IMG/VR virus record: IMGVR_UViG_3300025127_000076
Span: 1 to 43,108 of that record
Source of the DNA: a virus
Reading direction: 5' to 3' (one strand)
DNA length: 43,108 bases
Made by a program: the position numbers and the translations under genes. Positions 15,498 to 24,268 of the stretch are shown here, in pieces. The stretch's first letter is position 1. Each line of letters starts with the position of its first letter. Under the pieces are notes generated by a model. That model saw nothing but the letters and a program-made list of their open reading frames with translations, was not told the origin of the DNA and ran no database searches.

Positions 15498-15509
15498 TTA
15501 TTTATTACG
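15498..15509 (-). promoter_or_regulatory. Late-promoter-like element before the 810-aa virion gene
   Basis: Minus strand CGTAATAAATAAAA, about 25 bases before the ATG. It is a weaker match to the TATAAATA/ATAAATAATAA elements found elsewhere. Confidence 0.35.
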
Positions 15510-15526
15510 AAAAAATAGTAAGATTT

Positions 15527-17236
15527 TTATAGTTTAGATAAATTTATTGACTTACTGTTTAAGATTTCAAATTTCTGGTCTTTATAGATCTTTTCTCTTG
15601 CCTTAGAGTGCTTAATTGAATATCCTTCAAGGTCGTCTATTATATCCCAGATAATCACTTTATCTTTTCCTTTGAGATATCTCATCCCTCTCCCGATTGC
15701 CTGCCTAATTGTGATCTCAGCTTTGGTAGATTCTGCAAATATTATGTTGTGAACATTCTTTAGATCTATCCCGGTAGCAAATGTTCCATATGAAGCAACA
15801 ATAACAACGTCATTGTGCTCTTCCATGCTATCTTTAAACTCTTCTCTGAAAGAGTTTTCAACTGTGCCATCTATATAATAAGTTCTCTTATTCCATTCCC
15901 TAATATGATTACTTATATTAATTCCATACTCGTCCTTTATGTTAGAAAAAAGAATAAGGGTATTTTTACCAAGCCTTTTAACAAGGGTACTGATAAATTC
16001 TAGTCTCTCTTTACTGTCAAATATTATCCCTTTTTCTATATCTAACATATTTTTTCCAAAATCCTTTGGATCGTTGAATTGGCTTTTTATTTTTGCTCTA
16101 AGTTCGTCGTCTCGCTGTACTTTCAGATACTCAGAAACAGCAGGATGATCTTCTCTGTACTTTAGATATACCTGTTTTATCTTTACAAATGGAGAATATT
16201 TATTGTCCTGTAGAAATTTTGCATCTAACATCATAACTAGAGGACCTATATTTTGTTGCATCTTAAAGAAGTCAGAATATTCAACATCCATCTTTAGTGT
16301 ACCAGATAGTCCTAGCTTATATTCCCACTCTTTACACGATTTTAATATATCTGAAATAGAATCACCTCTTGATTTATGTGCCTCATCTACACAAACCACT
16401 CTGAATTTAGAAAAGAGATCAAGAATCTTTGCGTCATTTAACTTCTTTTTAAGCTTAGTTATATCTTCTGCTCTTTTATCTTTATCATCTTTTTTGACTC
16501 TCTTCTTTATAAGTTTTTCTAATCTTTTATCAATGCATTCCGGAACCATATTAATTAGGCTTTGATATGTAGTAATTAAAAGGTTACATTTATTGAATTC
16601 TTCAAGATTAAAATCATTATCTGATCCTCCAATTTTATGTATGTTCCACTTAACCATTCCATTATTATATTGATCGAATGCTTTAGCAGTCTGGTTTACT
16701 AAGCTTATGTTTGGAACAATTAATAGGGCCTTTGTTTCAGAATTTATTATATTCTTATTATTTAAGTAGGAGCAAAAGGTATAAAACAGAGCAGTTTTAC
16801 CGGCAGAAGTTGCAAGCTCCTGACAGCAGAACTTATTTTTTAATGCTCGATAAGCTCCCTCCTTTTGATAGTCTCTAGGATAGAAAGGTTCCCCTTTATC
16901 GGTGAGTATACCGTCGAATAAGTCGTCTACAAATTTATCGTATTCCTCCTTTTTAAAATCTGGAGGTATCACACCTTCTATTCCATTAATCTGGACCTCG
17001 ATTCCGGTTTGCTTAGAAAAGTTATATACTTCTTTCCAGAGCTCTATTTTAATAATACCTTGTTTATTGATAAAATGGTCTAAGCCATCCCATATTCCTC
17101 TCTTTACTAAGATATTAAACTTTGCATCCTTAGATTTTTTCTTAAAATATTTGAATATTGCCTCTTTTTCAGAATTAAGAGACCACTCAGAAACCTTTAA
17201 AAACTTCTTATTATTTGATATTTCTAGAGTTACCAT
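15527..17236 (-). CDS. uvsW: UvsW-like superfamily 2 DNA/RNA helicase
   Basis: T4 UvsW remodels branched DNA and R-loops and switches origin replication to recombination-dependent replication. Motifs seen in order: FYPRDYQKEG (Q-like), ATSAGKTAL (Walker A, 142-150), ITTYQSL (Ib), CVDEAHKSR (DEAH, 284-287), LGLSGTL (III), VASYGTFATGIDLKN (V) and RQAIGRGMRY (VI with the Arg fingers). At 569 residues it is close to T4 UvsW (587). The N-terminal ~110 residues correspond to the UvsW DNA-binding part. A Lys/Asp-rich stretch (about 235-275) between motifs Ib and II is an unusual charged insertion. It ends a minus-strand run whose upstream neighbour is a UvsY candidate, as in T4. Confidence 0.93.
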   Translation of the reverse strand: MVTLEISNNKKFLKVSEWSLNSEKEAIFKYFKKKSKDAKFNILVKRGIWDGLDHFINKQGIIKIELWKEVYNFSKQTGIEVQINGIEGVIPPDFKKEEYDKFVDDLFDGILTDKGEPFYPRDYQKEGAYRALKNKFCCQELATSAGKTALFYTFCSYLNNKNIINSETKALLIVPNISLVNQTAKAFDQYNNGMVKWNIHKIGGSDNDFNLEEFNKCNLLITTYQSLINMVPECIDKRLEKLIKKRVKKDDKDKRAEDITKLKKKLNDAKILDLFSKFRVVCVDEAHKSRGDSISDILKSCKEWEYKLGLSGTLKMDVEYSDFFKMQQNIGPLVMMLDAKFLQDNKYSPFVKIKQVYLKYREDHPAVSEYLKVQRDDELRAKIKSQFNDPKDFGKNMLDIEKGIIFDSKERLEFISTLVKRLGKNTLILFSNIKDEYGINISNHIREWNKRTYYIDGTVENSFREEFKDSMEEHNDVVIVASYGTFATGIDLKNVHNIIFAESTKAEITIRQAIGRGMRYLKGKDKVIIWDIIDDLEGYSIKHSKAREKIYKDQKFEILNSKSINLSKL

Positions 17237-17243
17237 ATATCAT

Positions 17244-17672
17244 TTATATACCAAGAGTCTTCTCTATCTCTACTCTAGTTTTTATTCCAAATAATATATT
17301 GTCGACAGTTTTAATAGTGTCGGTAAAGAAAGATATCTGATTTTCTATTAAATCAAGAGACTCTTTAGTGTCTGCTGTTTTACCATCAATGATAACGTTC
17401 TTTTCGTTATATTGATATCTCTGTTGTAGATTAGTAGATATTTGTTCCATGTGCCTACTGCGTTCAGCTCTATACTTTTTACGTAAAATTGAAGCATGTT
17501 CTAAAAGAGTATGACTATCTTCTAATAGCCTTTGCCTCAGGGAAAGCATCAAGATCTGAACCTCTTTAAGGTTCTTGAAATTTCCCATTGTTTCTACACA
17601 ATTTTGAATCTCAAGAGATATCTCTTCTCTCTTCTTTTTAAATGATGCTGAAATTTGATCTATTTTTGACAT
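17244..17672 (-). CDS. Possible UvsY-like recombination mediator
   Basis: The 142-residue, mostly helical, highly charged protein has no catalytic motif. T4 UvsY has 137 residues and loads UvsX recombinase onto ssDNA. The layout agrees: a Lys/Arg-rich helix (ILRKKYRAERSRHMEQI), a Tyr-containing loop, a Ser/Leu/Asp segment (TKESLDLIENQISFF), and a last helix DTIKTVDNILFGIKTRVEIE that parallels the UvsY ending ALDAIKSRGFAIKHIQDM. It sits 7 bases upstream of uvsW on the same strand, as recombination genes cluster in T4. Sequence identity is low, so this is a positional and pattern guess; a generic coiled-coil protein is the alternative. Confidence 0.45.
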   Translation of the reverse strand: MSKIDQISASFKKKREEISLEIQNCVETMGNFKNLKEVQILMLSLRQRLLEDSHTLLEHASILRKKYRAERSRHMEQISTNLQQRYQYNEKNVIIDGKTADTKESLDLIENQISFFTDTIKTVDNILFGIKTRVEIEKTLGI

Positions 17673-17729
17673 GAACTAAATATTTTATTAAATATTTTAC
17701 TCATGTTTGTGATAGGGTTTTGACATTAA

Positions 17730-17999
17730 TTATACTTCTTCTCCTTCTTCGTCAATTGAATCGCTAGATTTAGTCTTGTTTGGGGCCCATCTTTCTGCTC
17801 CAACAATTCCTAAGCCGGCAATAACAATGTACATCACAGAAGAAAATATAAATTCTTCTATTGTGAAATCAAAAAACAGATTCGAAACAAATCCTATTAT
17901 AATTAATAAAAAAGATAATAAGGTAATTAATCTTTTTGAAGATACTTTAGATCCATCTGATAATAAGTCCGTTAAAAAATTCTTCTTTTTTCTTGCCAT
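17730..17999 (-). CDS. Small two-span membrane protein, holin-like
   Basis: The 89-residue product has a basic start (MARKKKNFLTDLL), then two hydrophobic segments: ITLLSFLLIIIGFVSNLFF (about 25-44) and FIFSSVMYIVIAGLGIVGAE (about 50-69). A charged, Glu-rich tail follows. That plan, with both ends in the cytoplasm, matches many small phage holins. No lysis gene is adjacent; the nearest peptidoglycan hydrolase is at 23261-24268. Other small inner-membrane roles (superinfection immunity, lysis inhibition) are possible. The minus strand carries TCTATAAATAAC upstream, including an exact TATAAATA, consistent with late expression. Confidence 0.6.
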   Translation of the reverse strand: MARKKKNFLTDLLSDGSKVSSKRLITLLSFLLIIIGFVSNLFFDFTIEEFIFSSVMYIVIAGLGIVGAERWAPNKTKSSDSIDEEGEEV

Positions 18000-18022
18000 T
18001 TTGTTTTAAATTATATTTTAGT

Positions 18023-18030
18023 TATTTATA
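18023..18030 (-). promoter_or_regulatory. TATAAATA late-promoter-like element before the holin-like gene
   Basis: Exact T4 late promoter core TATAAATA on the minus strand, 24 bases before the ATG at 17999. Confidence 0.55.
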
Positions 18031-18038
18031 GACTATTT

Positions 18039-18518
18039 TTAGACTAATCTATAATAAGTAGATTCAAATTTATAGTAGTCATCTCCTCCAATATCGTTAG
18101 ATGATAGACTAGTTATTACTTCTCCACCGTAGTCCATTGATTCTCCTCCCATATATAAAGTTGATCCTGCTTCTCCCATTTTTCCAACTACAACTCGTTT
18201 TACATTATAGTTCTTTATAAGATCTAATACTTTATTGATAAACTTATCACTCTCTTCAAATATAAAAATGCTTGGATACTTTCCAACTTTAATATCTCCT
18301 CCTGCTTCTCCAACGTGATATCTTTGTTTAACATATGCTTCATCGTATAGCTCGCTTTCAATACATCTAGATCGAGATTCACTATCTTCGAAGTCAATTA
18401 TTACATATGGAAGTCTAGATTGAAATCTATCCCTGAGATCACTCCAACTTTTAGAGCTGCCAGTGTCAGACGCAGAATCATCAGTATAGTCCTCAAAGAG
18501 TTTTAAATATTTAGTCAC
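18039..18518 (-). CDS. Unknown protein with capsid-targeting-like N-terminus (159 aa)
   Basis: No family was recognised. It begins MTKYLKLFEDYTDD, which fits the window-wide N-terminal motif (basic/hydrophobic start, then F-x-x-[FYW]) described in the findings, though the (L/I)xE cut site is not clear. After a Ser/Asp-rich linker (14-26) comes a compact alpha/beta part with PYVIIDFED, IFIFEESDKFINKVLDLIKN and VKRVVVGKMGEAG, suggesting a small Rossmann-like fold, and an acidic Tyr-rich end. The element TGATAAATAATAA lies just upstream on the minus strand, diverging from the kinase gene. A packaged internal head protein is a possible role. Confidence 0.65.
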   Translation of the reverse strand: MTKYLKLFEDYTDDSASDTGSSKSWSDLRDRFQSRLPYVIIDFEDSESRSRCIESELYDEAYVKQRYHVGEAGGDIKVGKYPSIFIFEESDKFINKVLDLIKNYNVKRVVVGKMGEAGSTLYMGGESMDYGGEVITSLSSNDIGGDDYYKFESTYYRLV

Positions 18519-18533
18519 TATTTTTGAAACTTT

Positions 18534-18546
18534 TTATTATTTATCA
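18534..18546 (-). promoter_or_regulatory. Late-promoter-like TGATAAATAATAA
   Basis: The minus strand reads TGATAAATAATAA about 16 bases before the start of the 159-residue gene. The same 13-mer occurs on the plus strand at 19171-19183. Confidence 0.5.
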
Positions 18547-18573
18547 ATAAAATATTATTGAAATTTAATTATC

Positions 18574-19173
18574 ATGATAGTTTTAATAGAGGGACCGAGA
18601 GGAGCAGGTAAGTCACATCTAGTTGATGACTTTTTTAGTAGTAACACTAATCCTGATATCCTATATTACAAGTTTGCATTTTCTGACTATATCAAAAAGC
18701 TTCAAATAGAAGATCATGAAACTGGACCCGGGGTTCATTATTTTAGCATTTCAAATATCCTAACAATATTAGGAATATCTACCACTTTTTTTAAAGATAA
18801 ATGTGTAGTATTTGACCGATCTATATTTTCAGCATATGTTTGGTCTATCTATAGAAAAAGAATGAGCGAGGACAGGCTTGTCAATGAGTTTAGTAAAATA
18901 TTAGAAGACATTGAGTATAATAATTGCAAGGTAATTTATTTAACTAGAGATGAGTCTATTTCAACTGTTTCTAGAGATAAAGACGATGTTTTTAGTACAT
19001 ATGAAAACTACAATGTGGAGAACTCTATTTTTAAATCAATATTTTCTAGATTTAAAAATGAAATAAGCGATTCATCAAGGAATAATGAATTTATTGAATT
19101 TGTAAACAAGTTTGACAATAATAGTAAAAAAGAATTTAAACAATTAATAGAAAATATCACGAATAACATATGA
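18574..19173 (+). CDS. P-loop (deoxy)nucleoside/nucleotide kinase-like protein
   Basis: The N-terminus MIVLIEGPRGAGKSHLVDDF has a Walker A loop GPRGAGKS (residues 7-14). FKDKCVVFDRSIFSAYVW (about 83-100) is the DRS-type motif of deoxynucleoside and thymidylate kinases, where Asp-Arg holds the sugar. CKVIYLTRDESI follows as the strand before the lid. The 199-residue length fits this fold. The likely role is phosphorylation of a nucleoside or (d)NMP for phage DNA synthesis, but the exact substrate cannot be read, and polynucleotide kinase-like activity is possible. It is divergent from the minus-strand gene at 18518, with only 55 bases between starts. Confidence 0.75.
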   Translation: MIVLIEGPRGAGKSHLVDDFFSSNTNPDILYYKFAFSDYIKKLQIEDHETGPGVHYFSISNILTILGISTTFFKDKCVVFDRSIFSAYVWSIYRKRMSEDRLVNEFSKILEDIEYNNCKVIYLTRDESISTVSRDKDDVFSTYENYNVENSIFKSIFSRFKNEISDSSRNNEFIEFVNKFDNNSKKEFKQLIENITNNI

Positions 19174-19183
19174 TAAATAATAA
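19171..19183 (+). promoter_or_regulatory. Late-promoter-like TGATAAATAATAA
   Basis: TGATAAATAATAA followed by AAAA, located 16 bases before the GTG start of the next gene and overlapping the end of the kinase gene. It suggests separate late expression of 19199-19732. Confidence 0.5.
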
Positions 19184-19198
19184 AAAATCTTACATATA

Positions 19199-19732
19199 GT
19201 GAAAAATCGTGTAAATAAATTTAAAGACTACGAAAAGCTTTTTGAAGCTGAAGATAAGAAAGCTCCTCTGAGAGGATACACCGCTTCTATTATGATATCT
19301 AGAATAGAGCAATTAATGGAAGTTATGCCTGACCGAATTAAGTTTGGAGTTCCAGCAGATATAAAAGGATACTCTACTTCTTATAGAGACGCAAATGGAG
19401 CTATTCAAAAAATAATGGATATCAGCCACTATTACTCTGGAAAAGGAGAAGAGGTTACTTTTTATTGTTGGAATATAAGCTACTCTGGAAGTTGGGACGC
19501 AACTAAAGGATTAAGATCTAAAATAGATGAATTTGGTGGATTCGGTAGAGAACAGAATATGAATCTAAAGAAAGTAGTCGACTATTTTGCAGACAATACT
19601 GAAGATGCTGATAACGTAAGAAGTCTTTCAATATCTATTGATGCGATGTCCATTAGAAAAGCAGCTAACAAACAGTCTGAAGCAGAGGAAACTCCTCAAT
19701 CTGAAGAACCAATGGATGATAGCGAAGTTTAA
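19199..19732 (+). CDS. Unknown protein with capsid-targeting-like N-terminus (177 aa)
   Basis: The start is GTG; no ATG exists between the preceding in-frame TAA and this codon. The N-terminus MKNRVNKFKDYEKLFEAE fits the shared motif: basic, F-x-x-Y, then LFE|A as a possible prohead protease site. The rest is a small alpha/beta protein (ASIMISRIEQLMEVMPDRIK, VTFYCWNISYSGSWDA) ending in an acidic tail (SEAEETPQSEEPMDDSEV). No family was recognised. With its own late-type element upstream it could be an internal head protein. Confidence 0.65.
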   Translation: MKNRVNKFKDYEKLFEAEDKKAPLRGYTASIMISRIEQLMEVMPDRIKFGVPADIKGYSTSYRDANGAIQKIMDISHYYSGKGEEVTFYCWNISYSGSWDATKGLRSKIDEFGGFGREQNMNLKKVVDYFADNTEDADNVRSLSISIDAMSIRKAANKQSEAEETPQSEEPMDDSEV

Positions 19733-19755
19733 TAACTAAACATTAAAACTAAAAA

Positions 19756-21546
19756 ATGGCCGGAATAAATCACCTAAGACAAGTCAAAGAAAAGAAAGGA
19801 GATGATTTTTTAAATAATCTTCTTAATAACTATGTTATAATTAACAAGAAGACTGAAGGCACATTTTTTGGAATGAGAAAAGACAAACAGACGGACTCAT
19901 TTAAATATTTTAAAAAAGCAGGAGAGATAACTTATGTTGATCGAATGTTAATGAAATACTACAATCCCGCGATATCTCACTTTGAAAAACTAAGTAAAGA
20001 AAAGAGACAACGAATCCCTTCTAATTTCTATTTTGGATTCGAGTATTCTACTAGAAAAGATTCTAGCTCTAATAACAATATTATATTATCCTACATCCAT
20101 AGATTAGGAGAAGATGGAAAGCCCGTAGAAACGTTTCAATCTAAAAACGACCTTGAAAAATGGGCGTATTATCTAGAGGTTGAAAATCCTCCGATAATAT
20201 TTGAAGGAATGCTTGACGATGATCAAAAAACAAAGATACTTGAATTTGTATATTCTCCTTTTGAAGAACTTGTTGAGAAATTTAAAACAACATCGTTTAG
20301 TAAATACATAATTAGCATGCTGTCTGAAGAAGACTCTGAGCAGGATCATGACGTAAGCAGCATAATATTTAGGTTTTACGACGAAAACGACGAAAATCCT
20401 AAGCCATCTGCTTTTTTAGCTAAGATGGTTGACCCTCTTTTTCAAGAGGCTAATATGTCTAATAAGAAAGAATCTAATAAAAAATCTAGTGATTACATAT
20501 GGTTAATAGTAATTGATTTAATGAATCATATAGAAATGTTCAATGAAGATGAATTAAGAAGCATGTGTGATGGAATAACTGACTATGATTCTAAATATGT
20601 TCACCTAATGAACAACATATTTAAAAAGTTCATTGCATCATATGAATATAAATATGATGGTCTGATGTTAGATATACCAGATTACTTAAGAAGAGAAGAA
20701 TTTGACATTGACTATAACTTAATAGAAGATCAAGAAGTTTTATCCCTAATCAAGGAAAATGAAACTTATCGAGAAATATATCGAATACTGATAAACTTTT
20801 TTAGAAAAGTAAGAAGAAAATCATCGGCTTCATTTTTTACAGAAGAATTAATGTCTCAATTAAACATTCAAGTTGGTAAAATAAAGAGAATTATAATGGG
20901 TGATGTTCTATATGAAGGACTTTTCCCCTCTTTTAACGAATATATCGGAGCCGATCTTACAGATAACGTATATGTAGGAGAACAGGAGAGCCTTGCTAAA
21001 TCTAAAAAAACAAAAGTAGATTCTACTAAAGTAAATTTATTAATAGGAAGATTTCAGCCGATTAATAAAGGCCATATAAAAGCAGCAGAAGATATGTATA
21101 ATAAAAATGGACTACCTTGTGTATTCGTTTCAGTTATGCCCAAATCTATAAATTCACTGTTTACGGAAAAATCTGTAAATATAATGCTTAAAAAGGTTCA
21201 GCAGGAGTATTCAAATATTATAAAAGACGTAAAAATAGTATCTGATTCTTCTATAAAAAGCATACTTAAATCGATCGCTCCAATATATGAACCTATGCTA
21301 TGGGGATCGGGGTCTTCTAAAATTAAAGACTACGCTCTACAATTAGAGTATATTAAAAAGAAGAATGTTCCTCTAAGAATATCAGATGAATTAAGACTAG
21401 TTGAAATTCCTTCTTATTATAAATCTAAAGATGTTATATCAGCTATAGATAATTTAGATTTTAATAAATTTAAAGAAATGGTACCTAATAGTATTGCTTC
21501 CGAGTTTTTTAATCTTCAAAGGGAGATTCAAAGCAATAGGAAATAA
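19756..21546 (+). CDS. Fusion: RNA-ligase-like nucleotidyltransferase plus NMN-adenylyltransferase-like domain
   Basis: The N-terminal ~190 residues match the order and spacing of covalent nucleotidyltransferases (RNA/DNA ligases, capping enzymes): KTEG with Lys32 as motif I, YFGFEY (91-97) as motif III, FEG at 149-151 as motif IV, and KFK (175-177) as motif V. The C-terminal ~170 residues contain GRFQPINKGH (431-440), the NMNAT/NadM nucleotide-binding motif, and SKDVISAIDNLDFNKFKEMV where NadM proteins have SATxVR; the usual Thr and Arg seem changed. The middle is helical and unrecognised. NMNAT domains make NAD; ligases repair nicked RNA. T4-like phages encode both activities separately, so this fusion may link RNA repair to NAD metabolism. 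Catalysis is untested. Confidence 0.65.
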   Translation: MAGINHLRQVKEKKGDDFLNNLLNNYVIINKKTEGTFFGMRKDKQTDSFKYFKKAGEITYVDRMLMKYYNPAISHFEKLSKEKRQRIPSNFYFGFEYSTRKDSSSNNNIILSYIHRLGEDGKPVETFQSKNDLEKWAYYLEVENPPIIFEGMLDDDQKTKILEFVYSPFEELVEKFKTTSFSKYIISMLSEEDSEQDHDVSSIIFRFYDENDENPKPSAFLAKMVDPLFQEANMSNKKESNKKSSDYIWLIVIDLMNHIEMFNEDELRSMCDGITDYDSKYVHLMNNIFKKFIASYEYKYDGLMLDIPDYLRREEFDIDYNLIEDQEVLSLIKENETYREIYRILINFFRKVRRKSSASFFTEELMSQLNIQVGKIKRIIMGDVLYEGLFPSFNEYIGADLTDNVYVGEQESLAKSKKTKVDSTKVNLLIGRFQPINKGHIKAAEDMYNKNGLPCVFVSVMPKSINSLFTEKSVNIMLKKVQQEYSNIIKDVKIVSDSSIKSILKSIAPIYEPMLWGSGSSKIKDYALQLEYIKKKNVPLRISDELRLVEIPSYYKSKDVISAIDNLDFNKFKEMVPNSIASEFFNLQREIQSNRK

Positions 21547-21593
21547 TTAAAACCAGGCAACATTTTAATAATATAATATAACAAAAATACTTT

Positions 21594-23264
21594 ATGCGAT
21601 TTAAAGAACTAACCCAAGACGACAAAGACTTTTTCAAAAAAACATATTTAGATAAAAATTACAAATGGGACCAAAGAATAAGCATATTAATGGAATATGC
21701 TGGAGTATCTAGAAGGACTATTCAAAAGTGGTTATCTAAACTGAATCTCACTACATACGTAGAAGAGGAGTCTCCTGAACTATTAAAAGCAAAAGAGAGA
21801 AAATTTGATAAAAAGAAAAAGAGATTCATTATTACTTGGGCTCAGAATAATACTCCAATTCATGAAAAGTTCTTGAATAACATTGAAAAATATGCAGACC
21901 ACATTAATGCCAGCATTCACATAATTGCAGGTAGATATAAAAATCCTACTTCGGTGTTTACCGATAGTAAAAAAGATGTCTGGCACGAGAGAATCGTAAA
22001 ATACCTAGATGCCGCTAGACATAACGTTCATGAATATCTATCAATAATGTCGGATGTCAAAATTCAACCAACCGCAGTAAATCCTATGACTGGACTACAA
22101 GGAATGAGTGGAATAAACTCATGCGTATTTGGTTCGCCGAAGGCCCAGTTTACAACTATTCCGGTTTTAGAAGGATGTAAACCAAAGGCCATGGTAACAA
22201 CTGGAGCATGTACAGTAAGTAACTATACAGATTCTAAATCAGGTAAAAAGGGAGAGTTTCACCACACTCTAGGATTTGTAGTTGTAGAGATAAAAGACAA
22301 CGAAACCTTCTTTATGAGACAGGTTACCGCCTTAGAAGACGGAAGCTTCAGTGATCTCTACTATAACGTTTCGTTTGTAGGAAAAGAAGATCCAATTGTT
22401 TTTGATACTAAAACCGATGAGATAAATTGGTCAAAATCAAATTTTGGAGCTGATCCCGTTTCTCTTTCTGGAAAATCAGTAGTATCTAAGATTAAAGAAA
22501 TAGATGCATGTGTTTTAGGAGACATACACTATGGTCACGAAGATGAAGAGGTAATGGACTCTACCTTCAAAATGCTAGATTTTATTGTTCCTAAACACGT
22601 AATATTGCACGACGTGTTTGATGGAAATTCAATAAGTCACCATCAAATGAAAGATCCGTTTGTTCAATATAGAAAAGAGGTACATGGAACAAATAATTTA
22701 AAGAAGGAAGTAGACTATATGATTTCTGAGCTTTCTAAGTTCAAGAAATTTAAAAATGTAGTAATAGTTAGAAGTAATCACGATGACTTTATAGATAGAT
22801 GGTTAAAGAACACAGATTGGAAAAAGCAACCTAGCTATGTTAATTCTCCTGAGTATATGAAATATAGTCAAATCTTACTAGGACAATATGCGGGTGAAGG
22901 AGAAGTAAAAGGAGTAATTCCTGCACTCATTAACGAAGAGTATCCAGATTATATTACACTAGGGAGATCTGAAAGTTATAAAGTAAATGGATGGGAACTT
23001 GGTCAACATGGTGATGTTGGATCAGGAGGAAGTAGAGGATCTCTTCAACAATTTAGAAAATTAAATACTAAAATTATAGTAGGACACTACCATTCTCCAG
23101 GAAGATTAGATGGAGCCCTTGCTGTAGGTACTTCTTCAGGATTAAGGGTAGGATATAATTTAGGACCGAGTGGATGGTTGCAGTCTCATGTAATTATTCA
23201 TAAAGACGGAAAGGCTCAACATATCAATTTTATTGACGGAGAATATACTACACTAAAATATTAA
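21594..23264 (+). CDS. HTH plus metallophosphoesterase protein, resembling phage T5 A1
   Basis: Residues 25-50 (RISILMEYAGVSRRTIQKWL) form a helix-turn-helix. The C-terminal half has the calcineurin-type metal site: LGDIHYGHEDE (308-318), HDVFDGNSISHH (339-350), VRSNHDDF (about 392-399) and VGHYHSPG (about 496-503), which supply the Asp, His and Asn ligands for two metals. The 556-residue length and this domain pair resemble the A1 protein of T5-like phages, tied to host DNA breakdown and shut-off early in infection. The middle (about 150-290) is beta-rich with ATG-binding-free, unrecognised sequence. A DNase or phosphodiesterase activity is likely; A1 identity is from memory of the family. 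Confidence 0.65.
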   Translation: MRFKELTQDDKDFFKKTYLDKNYKWDQRISILMEYAGVSRRTIQKWLSKLNLTTYVEEESPELLKAKERKFDKKKKRFIITWAQNNTPIHEKFLNNIEKYADHINASIHIIAGRYKNPTSVFTDSKKDVWHERIVKYLDAARHNVHEYLSIMSDVKIQPTAVNPMTGLQGMSGINSCVFGSPKAQFTTIPVLEGCKPKAMVTTGACTVSNYTDSKSGKKGEFHHTLGFVVVEIKDNETFFMRQVTALEDGSFSDLYYNVSFVGKEDPIVFDTKTDEINWSKSNFGADPVSLSGKSVVSKIKEIDACVLGDIHYGHEDEEVMDSTFKMLDFIVPKHVILHDVFDGNSISHHQMKDPFVQYRKEVHGTNNLKKEVDYMISELSKFKKFKNVVIVRSNHDDFIDRWLKNTDWKKQPSYVNSPEYMKYSQILLGQYAGEGEVKGVIPALINEEYPDYITLGRSESYKVNGWELGQHGDVGSGGSRGSLQQFRKLNTKIIVGHYHSPGRLDGALAVGTSSGLRVGYNLGPSGWLQSHVIIHKDGKAQHINFIDGEYTTLKY

Positions 23265-24268
23265 GAGTAAGAGTACTCGATTATATCTAGATCCCTAGCT
23301 GCTTTTGCCCACATGTGATTTTTCCATGCATGAAAATACTTATCGGGCTTGTTGTATCTTCCCATTGAATATACAATATATTTATATAATATATCAGCCG
23401 CAGCTTTAGTAGTAGACGCCGTCTTGAATTGACTAAATTTAGATTCTCCCATTTCAGTTTTTATAAACCTCATCATTTCTAAAATAGTGTCGTCTATGCT
23501 TCCTACTATTTTATTGTTTTTATAGATTTCAGCAGCAGCTAATTTAGATAGGAGAGACTTTCTTCTTGTCCCCTGCCAGCTTACTATCCCAAAATTAGTA
23601 GCCTTATTTTTTGGATCAGAATGAGATGATGTTATTTTGGACCATCGTAGGTTGTTTTCTCGACCTACATTTCCTAATAAAGCGGCTATAGCATTCTCAT
23701 TCATCCCTAAAGAAGATCCAGCTTTTTGTATGGCATTAGCCACTTCCTTTTGTTTATCTGAACTTCTGTCAATATATACTTTGGCCATATCAAAATTAGC
23801 CCTTTCTGTTTTATTAGCAAAGGTTAATTTTCCCGAATCCTTATCGTATACTTTTAGTTTTTTACCGTATTTCAAATTTAAAGACTCTACACTTTCCTTA
23901 TTTTCTACAAAATTCCAAGTATCAGTTCCTATTTTTTGAAATTCCCAATATTTTTTTGAAGAATCTACTCTATAATAAAAATTAGCTCTGTTTGAAATAT
24001 TATATTTTTCATGACCTGGCTTAGCATACACAGCAAGGCTTTTATTATACTTCTCATTAAGGGCCGCGACACTCTCTTCGTTTTCAACAAAGAACCAGGT
24101 ATCAGTTCCTCTCTTTTGGTACGCCCAGTATTTCTTACTGTTAGATATTTTGTAAACGTAATTTGGCCTCGATTCTATTGTATATTCCTTTTCTTCAGAA
24201 GGAGCAAGTATCTCCTTCTCAAAAATCTTTGGTTTACTACTCCAATCTTTGAATGATAATATTTTCAT
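23261..24268 (-). CDS. Peptidoglycan hydrolase of tail-lysozyme type with two N-terminal repeats and targeting motif
   Basis: Residues 1-17 (MKILSFKDWSSKPKIFE) fit the shared targeting motif, with KIFE as a possible cut site. Two ~48-residue repeats follow (about 35-80 and 90-138), each with KKYWxxQKxGTDTW, FVEN, ESV and LNxKY; they may bind cell wall. From about 175 the sequence NAIAALLGNVGRENNLRW, then NFGIVSWQGTRRKSLLSKL, matches the phage tail-lysozyme pattern (ALLGN..xE...G..xWxxxR), with the Glu of GRENN as the likely catalytic acid. It would cut peptidoglycan either for lysis or for entry; packaging in the head or tail is suggested by the N-terminus. Its stop overlaps the end of the convergent A1-like gene. 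Confidence 0.8.
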   Translation of the reverse strand: MKILSFKDWSSKPKIFEKEILAPSEEKEYTIESRPNYVYKISNSKKYWAYQKRGTDTWFFVENEESVAALNEKYNKSLAVYAKPGHEKYNISNRANFYYRVDSSKKYWEFQKIGTDTWNFVENKESVESLNLKYGKKLKVYDKDSGKLTFANKTERANFDMAKVYIDRSSDKQKEVANAIQKAGSSLGMNENAIAALLGNVGRENNLRWSKITSSHSDPKNKATNFGIVSWQGTRRKSLLSKLAAAEIYKNNKIVGSIDDTILEMMRFIKTEMGESKFSQFKTASTTKAAADILYKYIVYSMGRYNKPDKYFHAWKNHMWAKAARDLDIIEYSYS

